Program-made: the position numbers and the translations under genes
Assembly: GCF_963662255.1 (NCBI RefSeq)
Contig: NW_026912178.1
Coordinates: 2,108,001 to 2,172,000, forward strand
DNA from: Cinclus cinclus
Taxonomy: Eukaryota > Chordata > Aves > Passeriformes > Cinclidae
Length of the DNA stretch: 64,000 bases
Direction: 5' to 3'
In this document: positions 51,941 to 64,000 of the stretch, one piece after another
Layout of the letters: each line of letters begins with the position of its first letter
Numbering within the stretch: position 1 is the stretch's first letter
Notes under the pieces: model-generated
What the model was told of the DNA's origin: nothing
Database searches by the model: none
The model's input: the letters and a program-made list of their open reading frames with translations, nothing else

Positions 51941-54900
51941 GGGCTTGGAATGCATAGTGACACCACAGAGGTTAAGAGAAGGGAGGAACCATTGTGACCC
52001 AATGCAGGCTAACAATCTAATGATCCCTTGTGACACCCATGGGCCTAAAAGAGCCAGGGATGAATTGCGAAAGAATGGGGCCCAATTAAAACCTGGTACA
52101 ATTATGCCACGATGGAGGCCAAGACTCAAATGATTCATTGTAACACCATGTGGCCTAAAAGGGCTTGGAATGCATTGTGACACCACAGAGGTTAAGAGAA
52201 GCAAGGAACCATTGTGACCCAATGCAGGCTAACAATCAAATGATCCCTTGTGACACCAGGGGGCCCAAAAGGGCCAGGGATGAATTGTGAAAGCATGGGG
52301 CCCAATTAAAACCAGGTAAAATTACGCCACCTTGGAGGCCAAGAATCAAATGATTCATTGTGGCATCAAGTGGCCTAAAAGGGCATGGGATGCATTGTGA
52401 CACCACAGGGGTTAAGAGAAGCAAGGAACCATTGTGACCCAATGCAGACTAACAATCTAAGAATCCCTTTTGAAACCAGGGGGCGCAAAAGGACCACGGA
52501 TGAACTGTAACAGCATGGGGACCTATTGAAGCAAGGGTCTATTATGACACCATGAAGGCCAAGAATCAAATGATTCATTGTGACATCAAGTGGCCTAAAA
52601 GGGCTTGGAATGCATTGTGACACCACAGAGGTTAAGAGAAGCAAGGAACCATTGTGACCCAATGCAGGCTAACAATCTAATGATCCCCTGTGACACCAGG
52701 GGTTGTAATAGGGCCAGGGATGAATTGTGAAAGCATGGGGCCCAATAAATCATGGAAATATTATGACACCATAGAGGCCAAGACTCAAATGATTCATTGT
52801 AACACCAAGTGGCCTAAAAGTGCATGGGATGCATTGTGACAGCACAGGGGTTAAGAGAAGCAAGGATCCATTGTGACCCAATGGAGGGTAATAATCCCAG
52901 GATCCCATTTGACACCAGGGGCAGTAAAAGGGCCAGGGATGAATTGTGACTGCATGGGGCCCAATAGAATAAAGGAACCATTATGATACCATGGAGGCCA
53001 AGAATCAAATGATTCATTGTGACATCAAGTGGCCTAAAAGGGCATGAGATGCATTGTGACAGCACAGGGGTTAAGAGAAGCAAGGAACCATTGTGACCCA
53101 ATGCAGGCTAACAATCTAATGATCCCTTGTGACACCAGGGGGTATAAAAATTGCCAGTGATGGATTGTTACAGCACGGGGACCAATAGAAGCAAGGATTA
53201 ATTATGCCACCATGCAGGCCAAGAATCAAATTATTCATTGTAAGACCAAGTGGCCTAAAAGGGCATGGGATGGATTGTGACAGCACAGGGGTTAAGAGAA
53301 GCAAGGATCCATTGTGACCCAATGGAAGCTAATAATCCCAGGATCCCTTTTGACACAAGGGGGGGTAAAAGGGCCAGGAATGAATTGTGACTGCAGGGGG
53401 CCAATAGATACAAGGAACTATTATGACACCATGGAGGCCAAGAATCAAATGATTCATTGTGACATCAAGTGGCCTAAAAGGGCATGGGATTCATTGTGAC
53501 ACCACAGAGGTTACGAGAAGCAAGGAACAATTGTGACCCAATGGAGGCTAACAATCTAACAATCCCTTTTGATACCAGGGGGCGCAAAAGGACCACTGAT
53601 GAACTGTGACAGGATGGGGACCTATAGAAACAAGGAACCATTATGCCACCATGGAGGCCAAGAATCAAATGATTCATTGTGACATCAAGTGGCCTAAAAG
53701 GGCATGGGATGCATTGTGACACCACTGAGGTTAAGAGAAGCAAGGAACCAATGAGACCCAAGGGAGGCTAACAATCTAATGATCCCTTGTGGCTCCAGGG
53801 TTTGTAAAAGGCCCAGTGATGGATTGTTACAGCACGGGGACCAATAGAAGCAAGGATCTATTATGCCACCATGGAGGCCAAGAATCAAATGATTCATTGT
53901 GACATCAAGTGGCCTAAAAGGGCATGGGATGCATTGTGACACCACAGAGGTTAAGAGAAGCAAGGAACCATTGTGACCCAAGGGAGGCTAACAATCTAAT
54001 GATCCCTTGTGACACCAGGGGGTATAAAAATTGCCAGTGATGGATTGTTACAGCACGGGGACCAATAGAAGCAAGGATAAATTATGCCACCATGGAGGCC
54101 AAGAATCAAATGATTCATTGTGACATCAAGTGGCCTAAAAGGGCATGGGATGCATTGTGACAGCACAGGGGTTAAGAGAAGCAAGGATCCATTGTGACCC
54201 AATGGAAGCTAATAATCCCAGGATCCCTTATGACACAAGGGGGGGTAAAAGGGCCAGGAATGAATTGTGACAGCAGGGGGCCAATAGATACAAGGAACTA
54301 TTATGCCACCATGGAGGCCAAGAATCAAATGATTCATTGTGACATCAAGTGGCCTAAAAGGGCATGGGATTCATTGTGACACCATTGAGGTTAAGAGAAG
54401 CAAGGCACCATTGTGACCCAAATGCTGGCTAACAATCTAATGATCCCTTGTGACACCAGGGTTTGTAAAAGCCCCAGTGATGGAATGTTACAGCACGGGG
54501 ACCAATAGAAACAAGGATCTATTATGCCACCATGGAGGCCAAGAATCAAATGATTCATTGTCACATCAATTGGCCTAAAAGTGCATGGGATGCATTGTGA
54601 CACCACAGGGGTTAAGAGAAGCAAGGAACCATTGTAACCCAAGGGAGGCTAACAATCTAATGAGCCCTTGTGGCACCAGGCGGTATAAAAAGGCCCAGTG
54701 ATGGATTGTTACAGCACGGGGACCAATAGAATCAAGGAACGAATATGCCACCATGGAGGCCAAGAATCAAATTATTCATTGTAACATGAAGTGGCCAGAA
54801 AGTGCGTGGGATGCATTGTGACACCACAGGGGTTAAGAGAAGCAAGGAACCATTGTGACCCAATGGAGGCTATCAATCTATATGACCCCTTGTGGTACCA

Positions 54901-55698
54901 GGTGGTATAAAAAGGGCCAGGGATGTATTGTTGTAGCACGGGGACCAATAGAATCAAGGAACGATTATGCCACCATGGAGGCCAACCATCAAATGATTCA
55001 TTGTGACATCAAGTGGCCTAAAAGGGCATGGGATGCATTGTGACACCACAGGGGTTAAGAGAAACAAGGCACTATTGTGACCCAATGCAGGCTAACAATC
55101 TAATGATCCCTTGTGGCACCAGGGGTGGTAAAAGGGCCAGGGATGAATTGTGAAAGCATGGGTCCCAATAAAGACATGGAAATATTATGACACCATAGAG
55201 GCCAAGAATCAAGTGATTCATTGTTAGACCAAGTGGCCTAAAAGCGCATGGGATGCATTGTGACACCATAGAGGTTAAGAGAAGCAAGGAACCATTGAGA
55301 CCCAATGCAGGCTAACAATCTAATGATCCCTTGTGGCACCAGGGTGTATAAAAAGGCCCAGTGATGGATTGCTACAGCACGGGGACCAATGGAAGCAAGG
55401 ATCTCTTATGCCACCATGGAGGCCAAGAATCAAATGATTCATTGTGACATCAAGTGGCCTAAAAGGGCATGAGATGCATTGTGACACCACAGGGGTTAAG
55501 AGAAGCAAGGAACCATTGTGACCCAATGCAGGCTAACAATCTAATGATCCCTTGTGACACCAGGGCGTATAAAAATTGCCAGTGATGGATTGTTACAGCA
55601 CTGGGACCAATAGAAGCAAGGATAAATTATGCCACCATGGAGGCCAAGAATCAAATTATTCATTGTAAGACCAAGAGGCCTAAAAGGGCATGGGATGG
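51941..55698. repeat. Region III: mixed monomers with an 880-bp repeat, no gene
   Basis: About 17 monomers of several classes. 53116-53499 resembles 53996-54379 at offset 880 bp (four monomers), both with TATAAAAATTGCCAGTG and a TAATAATCCCAGGATCCC B unit. C at 52028-52063 has the CATGGGCCTAAAAG start seen in the hybrid unit of the 1.5-length monomers. Nothing but satellite is visible. Confidence 0.78.
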
Positions 55699-55917
55699 AT
55701 TGTGACTCGACAGGGGTTAAGAGAAGCCAGGATCCATTGTGACCCAATGGAAGCTAATAATCTCAGGATCCCTTTTGACACAAGGGGGGGTAAAAGGGCC
55801 AGGAATGAATTGTGACTGCAGGGGGCCAATAGATACAAGGAACTATTATGACACCATGGAGGCCAAGAATCAAATGATTCATTGTGACATCAAGTGGCCT
55901 AAAAGGGCATGGGATTC
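55699..55917 (+). repeat. Representative 'AATAGATACAAGG' class monomer (219 bp)
   Basis: A begins with a GTGACTCGACAGG variant, C has a run of seven G then TAAAAGGGCCAGGAATG, and D reads CTGCAGGGGGCCAATAGATACAAGG. I find this D only at the right end of the window, near 53404, 54284, 55830, 59348 and 63748, so it marks a locally amplified lineage. Confidence 0.82.
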
Positions 55918-56137
55918 ATTGTGACACCACAGAGGTTACGAGAAGCAAGGAACAATTGTGACCCAATGCAGGCTAACAATCTAACAATACCTTTTGACAC
56001 CAGGGGGCGCAAAAGGACCACTGATGAACTGTGACAGGATGGGGACCTATAGAAGCAAGGATCTATTATGACACCATGAAGGCCAAGAATCAAATGATTC
56101 ATTGTGACATCAAGTGGCCTAAAAGGGCATGGGATGC

Positions 56138-56357
56138 ATTGTGACACCACAGAGGTTAAGAGAAGCAAGGAACCATTGTGACCCAATGCAGGCTAACAAT
56201 CAAATGATCCCTGTTGACACCAGGGGTTGTAATAGGGCCAGGGATGAATTGTGAAAGAATGGGGCCCAATTAAAACCTGGTACAATTATGCCACCATGGA
56301 GGCCAAGACTCAAATGATTCATTGTAACACCAAGTGGCCTAAAAGGGCTTGGAATGC
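56138..56357 (+). repeat. Representative 'AAAACCTGG' class monomer (220 bp)
   Basis: D reads CCCAATTAAAACCTGGTACA and runs into ATTATGCCACC. Related copies are near 25450, 26435, 27100, 27870, 28750, 29410, 29630, 30735, 52085, 52310 and 59790. The class is absent before about 25 kb. Confidence 0.8.
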
Positions 56358-57680
56358 ATTGTGACACCACAGGGGTTAAGAGAAGCAAGGAACCATTGTG
56401 ACCCAATGAAGGTTAAAAATCTAATGATCCCTTGTGGCACCAGGGGGTATAAAAATGGCCAGGGATGCATTGTGACAGCATGGGGCCCAAGAGAAACAAG
56501 GAACCCTTATGACACCATAGAGGCCAAGAATCAAATGATTCATTGTGACATCAAGTGGCCTAAAAGGGCATGGGATGCATTGTGACACCACAGAGGTTAA
56601 GAGCAGCAAGGAACCATTGTTACCCAAGGGAGGCTAACAATCTAATGATCCATTGTGACACCTGGGATTTTAATAGGGCCAGGGATGAATCGTGAAAGCA
56701 TGGGGCCCAATAGAAGCAAAGATCTATTATGCCACCTTGGAGACCAAGAATCAAATGATTCATTGTGACACCAAGTGGCCTAAAAGGGCATGGGATGCAT
56801 TGTGACACCACAGAGGTTAAGAGAAGCAAGGAACCATTGTGACCCAACGGAGGCTAACAAACTAATGACCCCTTGTGACACCCGGGGTTGTAAAAGGGCC
56901 AGGGATGAAGTGTGAAAGCATGGGGCCCAATAAAGACATGGAAATATTATGACACCATAGTGGCCAAGACTCAAATGATTCATTGTAACACCAAGTGGCC
57001 TAAAAGGGCATGGGATGCATTGTGACACCACAGAGGTTAAGAGAATCAAGGAACCATTGTGACCCAATGCAGGCTAACAATCTAATGATCCCTTGTGGCA
57101 CCAGGGGGTATAAAAAGGGCCAGTGATGCATTGTTACAGCACGGGAACCAATACAAGCAAGGATTTATTATGCCACCATGGAGGCCAAGAATCAAATGAT
57201 TCATTGCGACATCAAGTGGCCTAAAAGGGCATGGGATGCATTTTGACACCACAGGGGCTAAGAGAAGCAAGGAACCATTGTGACCCAATGCAGGCTAAAA
57301 ATCTAATGATCCCTGTTGACACCAGGGGTTGTAATAGGGCCAAGGATGAATTTTGGAAGCATGGATGCAAAATAAAAACATGGAAATATTATGACACCAT
57401 AGAGGCCAAGAATCAAATGATTCATTGTAACACCAAGTGGCCTAAAAGGGCTTGGAATGCATAGTGACACCACAGAGGTTAAGAGAAGGAAGGAACCATT
57501 GTGACCCAATGCAGGCTAACAATCTAATGATCCCTTGTCACACAAGGTGTTGTAAAAGGGCCAGGGATGAATTGTGAAAGCATGGGGCCCAATAGAAGCA
57601 AGGATCTATTATGCCACCATGGAGGCCAAGAATCAAATGATTCATTGTGACATCAAGTGGCCTAAAAGGGCATGGGATGC

Positions 57681-57900
57681 ATTGTGACACCACAGGGGTT
57701 AAGAGAAGCAAGGAACCATTGTGACCCAATGGAGCGTAGTAATCCCAGGATCCCATTTGACACCAGGGGGCGTAAAAGGGCCAGGGATGAATTGTGACAG
57801 CATGGGGCCCAATTAAAACAAGGAACCATTATGCCACCATGGAGGCCAAGAATCAAATGATTCATTGTGACATCAAGTGGCCTAAAAGGGCATGGGATGC
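57681..57900 (+). repeat. Representative 'CCCAGGATCCC' class monomer (220 bp)
   Basis: B ends AATCCCAGGATCCCA in place of the usual AATCTAATGATCCCT, and C has GGGGGCGTAAAAGGG. The rest matches the common monomer. Related copies lie near 21190, 29775, 31535, 52890, 58840, 61265 and 63240, always as single monomers inside other classes. Confidence 0.8.
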
Positions 57901-59220
57901 ATTGTGACACCACTGAGGTTAAGAGAATCAAGAACCATTGTGACCCAAGGGAGGCTAACAATCTAATGATCCCTTGTGGCACTAGGGTTTGTAAATGGCC
58001 CAGTGATGGATTGTTACAGCACGGGGACCAATAGAAGCAAGGATCTATTATGCCACCATGGAGGCCAAGAATCAAATGATTCATTGTGACATCAAGTGGC
58101 CTAAAAGGGCATGGGATGCATTGTGACACCACAGAGGTTAAGAGAAGCAAGGCACCATTGTGACCCAATGCAGGCTAACAATCTAATGATCCCTTGTGAC
58201 ACCAGGGTTTGTAAAAGGGCCAGTGATGGAATGTTACAGCACGGGGACCAATAGAAGCAAGGATCTATTATGCCACCATGGAGGCCAAGAATCAAATGAT
58301 TCATTGTGACATCAAGTGGCCTAAAAGGGCATGGGATGCATTGTGACACCACAGAGGTTAAGAGAAGCAAGGCACCATTGAGACCCAAATGCAGGCTAAC
58401 AATCTAATGATCCCTTGTGACACCAGGGTTTGTAAAAGGCCCAGTGATGGAATGTTACAGCACGGGGACCAATAGAAGCAAGGATCTATTATGCCACCAT
58501 GGAGGCCAAGAATCAAATGATTCATTGTGACATCAATTGGCCTAAAAGGGCATGGGATGCATTGTGACACCACAGGGGTTAAGAGAAGCAAGGAACCATT
58601 GTAACCCAATGCAGGCTAACAATCTAATGATCCCTTGTCCCACAAGGTGTTGTAAAAGGGCCAGGGATGCATTGTGAAAGCATGGGGCCCAATAGAAACA
58701 AGGAACCATTATGCCACCATGGAGGCCAAGAATCAAATTATTCATTGTAAGACCAAGAGGCCTAAAAGGGCATGGGATGGATTGTGACTCGACAGGGGTT
58801 AAGAGAAGCCAGGATCCATTGTGACCCAATGGAGGGTAATAATTCCAGGATCACATTTGACACCAGGGGGCGTAAAAGTGCCAGGGATGAATTGTGACAG
58901 CATGGGGCCCAATAGAAACAAGGAACCATTATGCCACCATGGAGGCCAAGAATCAAATGATTCATTGTGACATCAAGTGGCCTAAAAGGGCATGGGATGC
59001 ATTGTGACACCACAGAGGTTAAGAGAAGCAAGGCACCATTGTGACCCAATGCAGGCTAACAATCTAATGATCCCTTGTGACACCAGGGTTTGTAAAAGCC
59101 CCAGTGATGTAATGTTACAGCACGGGGACCAATAGAAGCAAGGATCTATTTTGACACCATGGAGGCCAAGAATCAAATGATTCATTGTAAGACCAAGAAG
59201 CCTAAAAGGGCATGGGATGG

Positions 59221-62200
59221 ATTGTGACTCGACAGGGGTTAAGAGAAGCCAGGATCCATTGTGACCCAATGGAAGCTAATAATCTCAGGATCCCTTTTGA
59301 CACAAGGGGTGGTAAAAGGGCCAGGAATGAATTGTGACTGCAGGGGGCCAATAGATACAAGGAACTATTATGACACCATGGAGGCCAAGAATCAAATGAT
59401 TCATTGTGACATCAAGTGGCCTAAAAGGGCATGGGATTCATTGTGACACCACAGAGGTTACGAGAAGCAAGGAACAATTGTGACCCAATGAAGGCTAACA
59501 ATCTAACAATACCTTTTGACACCAGGGGGCGCAAAAGGAACACTGATGAACTGTGACAGGATGGGGACCTATAGAAGCAAGGATCTATTATGACACCATG
59601 AAGGCCAAGAATCAAATGATTCATTGTGACATCAAGTGGCCTAAAAGGGCATGGGATGCATTGTGACACCACAGAGGTTAAGAGAAGAAAGGAACCATTG
59701 TGACCCAATGCAGGCTAACAATCAAATGATCCCTGTTGACACCAGGGGTTGTAATAGGGCCAGGGATGAATTGTGAAAGAATGGGGCCCAATTAAAACCT
59801 GGTACAATTATGCCACCATGGAGGCCAAGACTCAAATGATTCATTGTAACACCAAGTGGCCTAAAAGGGCTTGGAATGCATTGTGACACCACAGGGGTTA
59901 AGAGAAGCAAGGAACCATTGTGACCCAATGAAGGTTAAAAATCTAATGATCCCTTGTGGCACCAGGGGGTATAAAAATGGCCAGGGATGCATTGTGACAG
60001 CATGGGGCCCCAGAGAAACAAGGAACCCTTATGACACCATGGAGGCCAAGAATCAAATGATTCATTGTGACATCAAGTGGCCTAAAAGGGCATGGGATGC
60101 ATTGTGACACCACAGAGGTTAAGAGAAGCAAGGCACCATTGTGACCCAATGCAGGCTAACAATCTAATGATCCCTTGTGACACCAGGGATTTTTATAGGG
60201 CCAGGGATGAATCGTGAAAGCATGGGGCCCAATAGAAGCAAAGATCTATTATGCCACCTTGGAGACCAAGAATCAAATGATTCATTGTGACACCAAGTGG
60301 CCTAAAAGGGCATGGGATGCATTGTGACACCACAGAGGTTAAGAGAAGCAAGGAACCATTGTGACCCAACGGAGGCTAACAAACTAATGACCCCTTGTGA
60401 CACCAGGGGTTGTAAAAGGGCCAGGGATGAAGTGTGAAAGCATGGGGCCCAATAAAGACATGGAAATATTATGACACCATAGAGGCCAAGACTCAAATGA
60501 TTCATTGTAACACCAAGTGGCCTAAAAGGGCATGGGATGCATTGTGACACCACAGAGGTTAAGAGAATCAAGGAACCATTGTGACCCAATGCAGGCTAAC
60601 AATCTAATGATCCCTTGTGGCACCAGGGGGTATAAAAAGGGCCAGTGATGCATTGTTACAGCACGGGAACCAATACAAGCAAGGATTTATTATGCCACCA
60701 TGGAGGCCAAGAATCAAATGATTCATTGCGACATCAAGTGGCCTAAAAGGGCATGGGATGCATTTTGACACCACAGGGGCTAAGAGAAGCAAGGAACCAT
60801 TGTGACCCAATGCAGGCTAAAAATCTAATGATCCCTGTTGACACCAGGGGTTGTAATAGGGCCAGGGATGAATTTTGGAAGCATGGATGCAAAATAAAAA
60901 CATGGAAATATTATGACACCATAGAGGCCAAGAATCAAATGATTCATTGTAACACCAAGTGGCCTAAAAGGGCTTGGAATGCATTGTGACAACACAGAGG
61001 TTAAGAGAAGCAAGGAACCATTGTGACCCAATGCAGGCTAACAATCTAATGATCCCTTGTCACACAAGGTGTTGTAAAAGGGCCAGGGATGAATTGTGAA
61101 AGCATGGGGCCCAATAGAAGCAAGGATCTATTATGCCACCATGGAGGCCAAGAATCAAATGATTCATTGTGACATCAAGTGGCCTAAAAGGACATGGGAT
61201 GCATTGTGACACCACAGGGGTTAAGAGAAGCAAGGAACCATTGTGACCCAAAGGAGCGTAGTAATCCCAGGATCCCATTTGACACCAGGGGGCGTAAAAG
61301 GGCCAGGGATGAATTGTGACAGCATGGGGCCCAATTAAAACAAGGAACCATTATGCCACCATGGAGGCCAAGAATCAAATGATTCATTGTGACATCAAGT
61401 GGCCTAAAAGGGCATGGGATGCATTGTGACACCACTGAGGTTAAGAGAATCAAGGAACCATTGTGACCCAAGGGAGGCTAACAATCTAATGATCCCTTGT
61501 GGCACCAGGGTTTGTAAATGGCCCAGTGATGGATTGTTACAGCACGGGGACCAATAGAAGCAAGGATCTATTATGCCACCATGGAGGCCAAGAATCAAAT
61601 GATTCATTGTGACATCAAGTGGCCTAAAAGGGCATGGGATGCATTGTGACACCACAGAGGTTAAGAGAAGCAAGGCACCATTGTGACCCAATGCAGGCTA
61701 ACAATCTAATGATCCCTTGTGACACCAGGGTTTGTAAAAGGGCCAGTGATGGAATGTTACAGCACGCGGACCAATAGAAGCAAGGATCTATTATGCCACC
61801 ATGGAGGCCAAGAATCAAATGATTCATTGTGACATCAAGTGGCCTAAAAGGGCATGGGATGGATTGTGACACCACAGAGGTTAAGAGAAGCAAGGAACCA
61901 TTGTGACCCAATGCAGGCTAAAAATCTAATGATCCCTGTTGACACCAGGGGTTGTAATCGGGCCAGGGATGAATTGTGGAAGCATGGGGCACAATAAAAT
62001 CATGGAAATATTATGACACCATAGAGCCCAAGAATCAAATGATTCATTGTAACACCAAGTGGCCTAAAAGGGCTTGGAATGCATTGTGACACCACAGAGG
62101 TTAAGAGAAGCAAGGAACAATTGTGACCCAATGCAGGCTAACAATCTAATGATCCCTTGTCATACAAGGTGTTGTAAAAGGGCCAGGGATGAATTGTGAA

Positions 62201-63623
62201 AGCATGGGGCCCAATAGAAGCAAGGATCTATTATGCCACCATGGAGGCCAAGAATCAAATGATTCATTGTGACATCAAGTGGCCTAAAAGGGCATGGGAT
62301 GCATTGTGACACCACTGAGGTTAAGAGAAGCAAGGAACCATTGTGACCCAAGGGAGGCTAACAATCTAATGATCCCTTGTGGCACCAGGGTTTGTAAATG
62401 GCCCAGTGATGGATTGTTACAGCACGGGGACCAATAGAAGCAAGGATCTATTATGCCACCATGGAGGCCAAGAATCAAATGATTCATTGTGACATCAAGT
62501 GGCCTAAAAGGGCATGGGATGCATTGTGACACCACAGAGGTTAAGAGAAGCAAGGCACCATTGTGACCCAATGCAGGCTAACAATCTAATGATCCCTTGT
62601 GACACCAGGGTTTGTAAAAGGGCCAGTGATGGAATGTTACAGCACGGGGACCAATAGAAGCAAGGATCTATTATGCCACCATGGAGGCCAAGAATCAAAT
62701 GATTCATTGTGACATCAAGTGGCCTAAAAGGGCATGGGATGCATTGTGACACCACAGAGGTTAAGAGAAGCAAGGCACCATTGAGACCCAAATGCAGGCT
62801 AACAATCTAATGATCCCTTGTGACACCAGGGTTTGTAAAAGGCCCAGTGATGGAATGTTACAGCACGGGGACCAATAGAAGCAAGGATCTATTATGCCAC
62901 CATGGAGGCCAAGAATCAAATGATTCATTGTGACATCAATTGGCCTAAAAGGGCATGGGATGCATTGTGACACCACAGGGGTTAAGAGAAGCAAGGAACC
63001 ATTGTAACCCAATGCAGGCTAACAATCTAATGATCCCTTGTCCCACAAGGTGTTGTAAAAGGGCCAGGGATGCATTGTGAAAGCATGGGGCCCAATAGAA
63101 ACAAGGAACCATTATGCCACCATGGAGGCCAAGAATCAAATTATTCATTGTAAGACCAAGAGGCCTAAAAGGGCATGGGATGGATTGTGACTCGACAGGG
63201 GTTAAGAGAAGCCAGGATCCATTGTGACCCAATGGAGGGTAATAATTCCAGGATCACATTTGACACCAGGGGGCGTAAAAGTGCCAGGGATGAATTGTGA
63301 CAGCATGGGGCCCAATAGAAACAAGGAACCATTATGCCACCATGGAGGCCAAGAATCAAATGATTCATTGTGACATCAAGTGGCCTAAAAGGGCATGGGA
63401 TGCATTGTGACACCACAGAGGTTAAGAGAAGCAAGGCACCATTGTGACCCAATGCAGGCTAACAATCTAATGATCCCTTGTGACACCAGGGTTTGTAAAA
63501 GCCCCAGTGATGTAATGTTACAGCACGGGGACCAATAGAAGCAAGGATCTATTTTGCCACCATGGAGGCCAAGAATCAAATGATTCATTGTAAGACCAAG
63601 AGGCCTAAAAGGGCATGGGATGG
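59221..63623. repeat. Same unit, copy b, expanded to 20 monomers (4,403 bp)
   Basis: Follows copy a up to about 61.9 kb. There four extra monomers appear: one like 60.83 kb, one like 61.06 kb, and repeats of the 61.40- and 61.62-kb monomers. It then rejoins copy a at 62.5 kb (offset 4,403). The insert is an integral four monomers (881 bp) and looks like a five-monomer duplication that lost one. Confidence 0.83.
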
Positions 63624-64000
63624 ATTGTGACTCGACAGGGGTTAAGAGAAGCCAGGATCCATTGTGACCCAATGGAAGCTAATAATCTCAGGATCCCTTT
63701 TGACACAAGGGGGGGTAAAAGGGCCAGGAATGAATTGTGACTGCAGGGGGCCAATAGATACAAGGAACTATTATGACACCATGGAGGCCAAGAATCAAAT
63801 GATTCATTGTGACATCAAGTGGCCTAAAAGGGCATGGGATTCATTGTGACACCACAGAGGTTACGAGAAGCAAGGAACAATTGTGACCCAATGAAGGCTA
63901 ACAATCTAACAATACCTTTTGACACCAGGGGGCGCAAAAGGAACACTGATGAACTGTGACAGGATGGGGACCTATAGAAGCAAGGATCTATTATGACACC
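63624..64000. repeat. Same unit, copy c, cut by the window edge
   Basis: The last 377 bases match 59221 (offset 4,403) and 55699 (offset 7,925) with few differences, so a third copy of the 16-20-monomer unit begins here and continues past the window. Confidence 0.83.

Larger units (their letters stand above)
55699..59220. repeat. 16-monomer higher-order unit, copy a (3,522 bp)
   Basis: Matches the start of 59221-63623 at offset 3,522 bp with scattered differences. Markers shared are the GTGACTCGACAGG A unit, AATAGATACAAGG D unit, GGATGCAAAATAAAAACATGG D unit (57362 and 60884) and GGAGACCAAGAATC E unit. One base is missing near 57933 (AATCAAGAACC; copy b has AATCAAGGAACC), after which the offset is 3,523. 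Confidence 0.85.
1..64000. repeat. Uninterrupted tandem satellite array, ~220-bp monomer
   Basis: The window is a head-to-tail array of a 219-221-bp monomer, about 290 copies by length. The landmark GGGATGCATTGTGACACC returns every 220-221 bp, for example with the A unit starting at 182, 403, 623 and 844, at 33460, and at 63624. Every copy points the same way. I found no inversion, transposon, unique insert or gene. The window opens inside a B unit and closes inside an E unit, so neither array edge is present. Satellites of this size and order are known from centromeric and other heterochromatin; which applies here cannot be told from the sequence. The family is not one I recognise. Confidence 0.98.

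Noticed and set aside
57357..57385. Possible small insertion at GGATGCAAAATAAAAACATGG in D
   Set aside because: It is a variant of the CAATAAAAACATGG D unit with a few base changes, also present at 60884 in the next higher-order copy; no foreign sequence is involved.
438..63849. Hundreds of open frames of 60-290 codons, mainly minus strand, with recurring peptides starting MGHNGSLLLLT or MGCIVTPQGLRE
   Set aside because: The same peptides recur every 220-221 bp because they translate the monomer. Monomer and 37-bp unit lengths are not multiples of three, so one word is read in all frames. Copies differ by frameshifts and stop changes with no sign of a protected frame, and there are no introns, start context or unique sequence.
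1..64000. CRISPR array, because 37-bp repeats recur regularly
   Set aside because: There are no unique spacers: every base belongs to a diverged copy of the same unit, and no cas genes are present.
1..64000. Telomere repeats, rRNA or tRNA genes, retroelement ends within the array
   Set aside because: Reading through the window I found no runs of telomeric hexamers, no recognisable RNA gene and no element termini or target-site duplications.

Overview
The whole 64,000-base window is one uninterrupted tandem satellite DNA array. I see no gene, RNA gene, transposon or unique sequence in it. About 290 head-to-tail monomers of 219-221 bp run from base 1 to base 64,000, all in the same orientation. 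Both edges cut through a monomer, so the array continues in both directions. The many 60-290-codon open frames, mostly on the minus strand, are the same repeat read over and over, and I reject them as genes.

The array is layered. (1) The monomer is six diverged units of about 37 bp, here called A-B-C-D-E-F, each opening with a form of ATTGTGACACCA. (2) A resembles D, B resembles E and C resembles F, so the monomer looks like a duplicated 111-bp trimer. (3) Monomers fall into sequence classes that differ mainly in C and D. (4) Runs of monomers are copied as larger units: 2, 4, 8, 16-20 and 35-36 monomers, plus an unusual 7.5-monomer unit containing a 1.5-length monomer.

Layout: 1-22,580 holds mostly 'TATA' and 'AATAAA' class monomers in mosaic blocks (offsets 441, 1,765, 12,791 and 17,865 bp). 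22,581-24,270 is an 880-bp four-monomer duplication. 24,271-33,459 is mixed, with new C/D classes and the 1,651-bp duplication. 33,460 to about 51,940 is two long units of 7,926 and 7,707 bp plus a shortened third. About 51,940-55,698 is mixed. 55,699-64,000 is a 3,522-bp unit, a 4,403-bp version of it and the start of a third.

Organism: this is a eukaryote, because long, layered satellite DNA of this kind is typical of centromeric, subtelomeric or sex-chromosome heterochromatin. A hand count of one monomer (182-402) gives 105 G+C of 221 (48%) and 2 CpG against about 12 expected. That CpG loss fits a lineage with CpG methylation, such as a vertebrate or a plant. I do not recognise the satellite family and cannot name the species or the chromosomal location. 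Identities between copies were judged by eye from matched offsets, not computed.
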